Source: Osedax fenrisi
Taxonomy: Eukaryota; Annelida; Polychaeta; Sabellida; Siboglinidae
Length of the DNA stretch: 64,000 nucleotides
Direction of reading: 5' to 3'
Assembly: GCA_964019155.1 (NCBI GenBank)
Contig: OZ025244.1
Span: 12,227,766 to 12,291,765, forward strand
The notes under the pieces were generated by a model. That model made no database searches, was not told the origin of the DNA, and saw only the letters and a program-made list of their open reading frames with translations. The translations under genes and the position numbers were made by a program. Positions 50,856-64,000 of this stretch are shown in pieces. Position 1 is the stretch's first letter. Each line of letters starts with the position of its first letter.

Positions 50856-52098
50856 ATATTTTTAGTTATATTTATTGTCACTTTTGTGTTTAGGTTGAGT
50901 TAAGTTTTAATATTGGTAGATTTTTTTTAGCTGCATTACATCCCGTGTGAGCCTATAAATCATATTCATTTATATTGTTATTTTCACAGTTGTGGTTAGG
51001 TTGGGTTAAGTTTTAATTTGTGTAGGTTTTTTTTAGCTGCATTACTTCCCGATAGGCATATAAAAGTATATTTTACTGTTGTGGTTAGGTTGGGTTAAGT
51101 TTTAATTTGTGTAGGTTTTTTTTAACTGCACTACTTCCCGAATGAGCCTATAAAAGCATATTTATTTATATTGTTATTTTCACAATTGTGGTTAGGTTAA
51201 GTTTAAATATTGGTAGGTTTTTTTTAGCTGCATTACTTCCCGATTGAGCCTATACAAGGATATTTTCACAGTTGTTGTTAGGTTGGGTTAAGTTTTAATT
51301 TGTATAGGTTTTTTTTAGATGCATTACTTCCCGAGTTAGTCTATACAAGGATATTTTCACAGTTGTGGTTATGTTGGGTTAAGTTTTAATTTGTGTAGGT
51401 TTTTTTAGCTGCATTACTTCTCGAGTTAGCCTATACAATTATATTTTCACTGTTGTGGTTAGGTTGGGTTAGGTTTTAATTTGTGTAGATTTGTGTAGCT
51501 GCATTACTTCCAGAGTGAGCCCTATACAAGCATATTTATATATATTGTTATTTTAACAGTTGTGGTTACGTTGGGTTAAGTTTTAATTGTTGAAGGTTTT
51601 TTTTTAGCTGCATTACTTCCAGAGTGAGCCCTATACAAGCATATTTATTTATATTGTTATTTTCACAGTTGTGGTTAGGTTGGGTTAAGTTATAATTTGT
51701 GTAGGTTTTTTTTAGCTGCATTACTTCCCGAGTGAGCCTGTTATTTTCACAGTTGTGGTTAGTTTGAGTTAAGTTTAAATATTGGTAGGTTTTTTTTAGC
51801 TTCATTACTTCCCGAGTGAACCTATAAAAGTATATTTTCACAGTTGTGGTTAGGTTGGGTTAAATACTTTTACTTATTAGTAATAGTAGACCAAAGTAGT
51901 TAAAGTTTTGTTTTAATAAATACATTATGAAATTATCATTGTTTTTTTTCATTAAAATAAAAAAAAGATAAATAACGGCCCACTGACTGCTAGAAAACAT
52001 TATATAAAAATCTAAAAAAGACCCAATAGTCTCAACTAACCCATTACACCCACACCTAAAATAGTCTCATTCACGGGCAACGCCGGCCACCCACCCTA

Positions 52099-52100
<2 letters not shown>
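49551..52100 (+). mobile_element. Helitron-like element (inferred from ends)
   Basis: Begins TC before a (TA) run near 49551, soon followed by a GC-rich block (49593-49650). It ends with a GC-rich hairpin-like ACGGGCAACGCCGGCC then CCCTAGT at 52096-52100, next to a (TA)n. No Rep/helicase code was seen, so it would be non-autonomous. The interior carries the minisatellite at 50870-51868. Confidence 0.4.
50870..51868 (+). repeat. minisatellite with GGTTGGGTTAAGTTTTAATT units
   Basis: About ten imperfect units of 75-130 bases, each with TTGTGGTTAGGTTGGGTTAAG, then TTTTTTTAGCTGCATTACTTCCCGA and GAGCCTATA. Units vary in length by internal deletions. It contains TTAGG words but is not a telomere array. 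Confidence 0.85.
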
Positions 52101-52149
<49 letters not shown>

Positions 52150-52878
52150 GCCATATAAGGTCATTTAAATAAATAACAACTAATAGATCAACCTATATTG
52201 AACTTTTCAGGACAATATTCGTGTGCTTTACTGAAATATATAATAATATAAAAAGTGTATATATATATTATATTATTATTCAGAGAAGTTTACTAGAATA
52301 TCTTACGAGATGATGATGATGAATACTGGTTTATTAGGGACATAGTATATAAATTCAGAGACCCTCGATAATAGATGTATAAATTATTTTAATATATAAT
52401 GTATAATTAAAAATAAAATTATAATTAGAATGGTTATTAATATTATAAATGATGTATACAAATATGTTATTAATCGGTAGTAATTAGTAATTACTAAACT
52501 ACACTTATATTGAATTAATACAAGTAATCAACAAGAATAGCAAGTAAGGGTAATAAGTACTAGCTAAGGAGTCATCACATATTCAAGAAGAAGATATGAC
52601 TTTATTGTTTACCAATTTAATAAAGTTTTGTTATATATTCTTAAAACTTGTGAAATTTTACAAGGTATTTTTAAATAAATGATTTACTGGTTAACTAACT
52701 TAAGAAATTCAAATGGAGTGTTATCGAATGCACAAGGATACGAGATAAGTCGAGAGCGATGTGACTATATAACTGCATATGCTGTTTTAAGGGGATACGC
52801 GGGTTTTTAGAAACAGTAGCACATTTTAAATTGTTTAAAATTAAATAAATACAATATATATTACGTTATCTATTAATA

Positions 52879-53381
52879 TTCCGAAATGTAGAGTCTATAA
52901 CGCATTATAAATCATTAAAATCAACGTTTTAGAACACTACCTTAACACAATATATGGAATGAGATATCGATACAGTATACTATATTCCTATAGGAGAGGG
53001 ATATAGCGATGTTGAGTGTATTCACTACATACTTCACTACACGACAGACATTCTTATAACGTAGCAGCATCTTCCACCTATAGATGAAAGATGCTGATGA
53101 GTGATTTAAGAATGTCAGTGGTGTATATACTACAGTGAAGGTGGTTATATTACATTGTTAATGAGTACTAGGAATTGTAGTGAGAGGTGTTCACAGTTAT
53201 ATATAATATTTATATATCTAACCATATGACTGACATTATTAGACGACGTATCATATTTCCACCTACTCAACATAACTATAACCTCTGCTACTTTATCGAA
53301 ATCTCATTCAATATATGATATTAATGCAGTGTTCTAAAACGTTGATTTTAATGATTTGTAGATCGTTTTGGCATTTCGGAA
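52879..53381. repeat. 500-bp long-palindrome foldback element
   Basis: Outer arms (TTCCGAAATG.., ATCATTAAAATCAACGTTTT then AGAACACT) match inverted at 53325-53381. The pairing continues inward through GAATGAGATATCGATA and ATGTTGAGT, to a central hairpin with AGACATTCTTATAACG and GCAGCATCTTCCAC / inverse at 53045-53135. Non-coding. Confidence 0.85.
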
Positions 53382-53399
53382 AAAAATAAACACCCATTG

Positions 53400-53562
53400 G
53401 AATATTTTTTAAGTAGTAAAATCTCAAATATATCAAATGTGTTCATTATAAATAATATAATAAAATGGATACTATATAAATGTTACTATTTTTATTAACT
53501 ATATGAATTTTATTTATTATTAATTTCCAATAGTCAAGAAATATGATAACATTCATAAACTA

Positions 53563-53602
<40 letters not shown>

Positions 53603-54190
53603 TAATATAAATTAAAAGTGTATATACAATATTATAATATAATTTATCTCATACAATAATAATCTGAATGTCTATCTTTATATATTACTAAAAATAGATA
53701 TTATAATTTATATTGATCATTGATATAAATATATAATATACGTTTTTTAAATGCATATATATAATAATATAATACTCAGAGTTGGCTTAAAAGCCTAGAT
53801 GAATGAAAAAGCAAAAGATTGTCTAGTCATTCACCTATTTACGAAATTACGAGAAGTATATTAGTAAACGATAATATATAAATAAAATATATTTAAAAAT
53901 ATATAAAAATATAATATTTTATTAAAAATGTATTACATAAAATATATATAATATAAAATATTACAAACAATCAATCTATAATACTATTAAATTAAATATA
54001 AATGAAATAAACATAATTTTGTTTAAATAAACACAAATTTAAAAAAATGTAAAACAATACTAGATATAAGTCTGCTATTAAGTACAACAAAGGATTATAC
54101 CATTGCCATCGAGTATACCCAACATCAACTTTCAGGTAAGGGTGCTCCAAATCCTATATCATTAGGGAGTACACCATTGCCATAGGTGAA

Positions 54191-54240
<50 letters not shown>

Positions 54241-54600
54241 ATAATAATATAAACATACGAATATTATATATTTTATTTATATATATATATAGTATTATGT
54301 TTAAATTATTTTGAAACAATTTTACCTGCAACAACACTGAAGAAAATATAGTTTATTGTCTATTTGTAATTTATAAAAAAGAATTATATAATTTAAGTTC
54401 GTATTATATTTAATATAATAAATAAGTCGACGAGTAAACATTTTTTAGAAAAAAGTAACTACTACACCCCTAGATCGGTATCACGCTTTATCATTCAGTG
54501 ATGAACGATTCAATCCCACTCCGTTTAGTGGTATTTAATTTTAAATCTATATTAAACCCATATATTAAACCCAACCCCCACGTTATGTAATACTGACGAC
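53400..54600. other. intergenic DNA upstream of SLC7 copy 2
   Basis: AT-rich with (TA)n at 53565-53600 and 54195-54237. A short repeat ATTATACCATTGCCAT/GTACACCATTGCCATA flanks 54095-54185. Base composition rises near 54470 towards the promoter. No gene seen. Confidence 0.65.
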
Positions 54601-54603
54601 TAG

Positions 54604-54611
54604 TATAAATA
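54604..54611 (+). promoter_or_regulatory. TATA box candidate for SLC7 copy 2
   Basis: TATAAATA followed by a GC-richer stretch, about 330 bases before the ATG at 54944. A TCATAG-type initiator follows about 30 bases downstream. The region is less AT-rich than its surroundings, fitting a core promoter and 5'UTR. Confidence 0.35.
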
Positions 54612-54943
54612 CCACGAGAGGTGACAATAACAACTCCATTCATAGCTTAGTCAACGAACCTACCGTGTGTACGAATAGTAAACAATTTACGCATACGACA
54701 AATATAATATAAATAAATTCGACATATAAATTATACTATAGTAGACCATATATGGTCTATATTAGAATATACCTTTATATATAAAGCCCAGGGAAATATA
54801 CTCTATGATTAGTGAACGTTAATTTTAAATTGGGAATAGGGAATTCCCGTCTTTAAAGACGAGATAAGAACATCACTGTTTGGCGCTATACAAACTGTAA
54901 TCGATCTAGAGATAAGATATAATAGATAAGATACAGCCCGAAA

Positions 54944-61420
<6,477 letters not shown>

Positions 61421-61757
61421 GTAAGCTCATATTCATTGTGTATATATATGTATATAATATTTAAATAAATAGTTATATTCATATATCTTTATTGATTTAT
61501 ATTTATATTTATATATATATATATATATGAATATATTCATGTATATTTATTGATTTATATTTATATATATATAAATATAAATATAAATCAATAAATATAC
61601 ATGCATATAACTATTTATTTAAATATTTTGAATTAATCGAACTAAATATAGTACGTTATAGAGAATACTATTGGCTAGTAAAATTCTGATGGTGGTATAC
61701 AGACGTGTGTATGTGTATATTATTATTTTAAATCAGATATGATGTCGACATATAAAT

Positions 61758-61803
<46 letters not shown>

Positions 61804-62707
61804 CTCTAAATATACACGTATGATAAACATACACGCTATTACACACGAATACAATATGATTAATAACTGGCTATGGATTATAATTATTAGAATTATATAG
61901 TACAACGAAATAAAAGTTAATACGTTACACCACTTGGTACATAACAGTGCACACTGCGATTAATAAACTCTAACAAACAGTATTCTATTAATAACCGATG
62001 GATCATTACGTGATCATGAAACAGTGTTTTTTAATCGCCTTTTCAAAGATTATTTATTACATTAGCAATTAAACAATAACCTGCTTAATAACAATTATTT
62101 TATAAATGTTATCATTTTGGCATATTATCATAACACAGTCCAGTTATATATATACCTATAGGTTTATTATTATATTGTAATATATATAGTTCCATATGAC
62201 AATTATATAATGACGATCTAACTTTATTCTATTCCATACTGGAATATATATATATATAGATATATATATATATATATATATATTTATATTATTATTAATT
62301 TTTGTATTGCTACATTTATAATAATCCACAAATATATTTAATAATTAATTATTTAAAAAGTCTACATATTGCTATAATTAATATAATTATGATAAATATT
62401 ATCAAATATAATACGAATAGTCTATTTTTAGAATTGTAATTATATTTCCACAATTGATTATTATTTAGCCTATATATATATAATCGCTGCTATTTATCAT
62501 ATAAGTGAACTATACTCTATGCAATACACCGTATTAACTATATATGTCATAGTATTCAATGCATGCTATTATAGTTATATTGAAAAGTATAATACACACG
62601 GGTTACTACATAGTAATCAATGACAAGTTGAATACATCTGCTTAAGTATATTATACTGGATAGAATATTATTGTAGGATAGAATGAATTTAGCGTATTGA
62701 ATTCTGG

Positions 62708-62740
<33 letters not shown>

Positions 62741-63173
62741 GTATAAACTCATTTGTATATCATTTAAATATGATTTTAATTCTTAATTATCGTTGGATGA
62801 TGCAGTACACCGTATATTATGATGTATTATGGATTAATATAGAAAACCATATTTGGTATAGAATTTCTAAAAATATAATGTCGCATAATAATGAATACTT
62901 AAAGTAAAACAATAGAGTAGTGTACTTAATAAGATCACATAATGTATTGTCTACTTAATTGTTTCTCGGAAATAGTATGTACCATTTTATAATGATTAAT
63001 TAATTGAAGTTACGTGTCGACTCGTTTTGGCCTTGACATATATGTTGGTCAAGGTGCATGTATGCAACGAGTCGGTCTATTTTATTGGATGAGAATTCAT
63101 GTCTATTAAAATATAATAATAAATATGTTATACTATTCAATTATGGCAAGTGTACTACATTATATATAATTGC

Positions 63174-63200
<27 letters not shown>
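61421..63200 (+). other. start of SLC7 copy 2 intron 2
   Basis: AT-rich, with (TA)n, a (CT)n run and an inverted repeat AAATATATTCATGTATATTT.. around 61520-61625. No block matching SLC7 exon 3 was found. Confidence 0.7.
61761..61806 (+). repeat. (CT)n microsatellite
   Basis: About 20 CT units with one G interruption. In SLC7 copy 2 intron 2. Confidence 0.95.
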
Positions 63201-63204
<4 letters not shown>

Positions 63205-63207
<3 letters not shown>

Positions 63208-63365
63208 CCAACTCTCGATAAGTCAGATTATCTAAATCAGTAACCCGTCTAACTTACTTTTACAAATTCTAGTTTGATTTGTTATCTATTTAAACATAAG
63301 TAAGAATAATTTGTAATCTAACAAACTCAATAACTCAGATACATTCCTCTGTTTCTGTAATATAT
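63205..63365 (+). mobile_element. pogo/Tigger-like terminal fragment
   Basis: CACCCAACTCTCGATAAGTC after a (TA)n, followed by further AACTCAGATAC words. It resembles the ends of pogo-type elements; the opposite end was not found before 64000. Confidence 0.4.
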
Positions 63366-63384
63366 CATTACATGTGTACATATA

Positions 63385-64000
63385 CCCTCCTCATCCTCCT
63401 CCTTATCTATAACGTAACACCCTCCTCCTCCTCCTCCTCCTCCTCCTCCTCTTCCTCTTCCTTATCTCTAACGTAACACCCTCCTCCCCCCCTCCTCATC
63501 CTCTTCCTCTTCCTTATCTCTAACATAACACCCTCCTCCCCCTCCTCATCCTCTTCCTCTTCCTTATCTCTAACGTAACACCCTCCTCCTCCTCCTCTTC
63601 CTCTTCCTTATCTCTAATGTAACACCCTCCATCTCCTCCTCATCCTATTCCTCTTCCTTATCTCTAACGTAACACCCGCCATCTCCATCTCATCATCCTC
63701 CTCATCCTTATCTCTAACGTAAAACCCTCCTCCTCATCCTCCTCCTTATCTCTAACGTAACACCCTCCTCCTCCTCCTCTTCCTCCTCATCCTCCTCCTT
63801 ATCTCTAAAGTAACACCCTCCTCCTCCTCCTCCTCCTCCTCCTCCTCCTCCTCTTCCTCTTCCTTATCTCTAACGTAACACCCTCCTCCACCTCTTCCTC
63901 TTCCTTATATCTAACGTAACACCCTCCTCCTCCTCCACCTCCTCTTCTTCTTCCTTATCTCTAACGTAACACCCTCCTCCTCCTCCTCTATTACATAATA
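63385..64000 (+). repeat. pyrimidine-rich minisatellite running to the window edge
   Basis: At least ten units of 45-100 bases: CTTATCTCTAACGTAACACC followed by variable (CTC)n/(CTT)n. Strong C/T strand bias. It resembles the long C/T tracts before exon 7 of copy 1 (33420-33490, 33590-33690). Confidence 0.9.

Noticed and set aside
51566..51841. Minus-strand repeat protein with LTREVMQLKKTY units
   Set aside because: Only two to three units are open by chance in a non-coding minisatellite whose unit lengths vary out of frame.
50870..51868. Telomeric TTAGG array
   Set aside because: TTAGG words occur, but the unit is about 100 bases with GGTTGGGTTAAG. It is internal and not a simple telomere repeat.

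Overview
This window is nuclear DNA of an invertebrate animal. It is very AT-rich and full of (TA)n microsatellites, with long introns, GT-AG splice sites, many decayed LINE fragments and many small inverted-repeat DNA transposons. No operons, bacterial genes, rRNA, tRNA or CRISPR arrays were seen. The phylum cannot be fixed from the sequence alone.

The main gene is an SLC7-type (light-chain heteromeric) amino-acid transporter on the + strand, 17769-41454. I assembled it by hand from 12 exons. Every GT-AG junction keeps phase, the spliced CDS is 1,488 nt (495 residues plus stop) and no internal stop occurs. A paralogue in the same orientation starts at 54944. Its exon 1 (54944-55113) and its 201-nt exon 2 (61220-61420) are visible and the rest lies beyond the right edge, so this is a tandem SLC7 array. 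Two minisatellites in the first copy begin exactly at splice donors (exons 1 and 7). The exon 7 array is open in the reading frame and repeats the donor sequence in frame. Two truncated ghost copies of exon 7 lie upstream of the real one.

Region by region: 1-17 kb is intergenic, with a CR1-like LINE 5' fragment (about 2150-3984), an RTE-like LINE (9345-12850) split by a MITE, a LINE 3' end at 15470-15800, foldback elements, and a 57-codon ORF with a signal-like start at 17175. 17.7-41.5 kb is SLC7 copy 1. Its introns hold LINE reverse transcriptase pieces (18246-21178), a broken multi-exon transposase-like gene (28328-33078, minus) interrupted by a hAT element that itself contains a MITE, a minisatellite with inverted-repeat ends (35004-35568), a TTAA-type MITE (38314-38553), a pogo-like MITE (40691-41216) and a GC-rich MITE. 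41.5-54.6 kb is intergenic, with a 118-bp tandem array, a second hAT inserted in a MITE (45604-48554), a Helitron-like element with a minisatellite, and a large foldback. 54.9-64 kb is SLC7 copy 2. Its first intron contains a 4.5-kb TA-flanked inverted-repeat element (56218-60712), and after exon 2 there is a pyrimidine-rich minisatellite running to the window edge.

In function, only the SLC7 genes look like working host genes. Nearly everything else is mobile or repeat DNA, often nested three layers deep.
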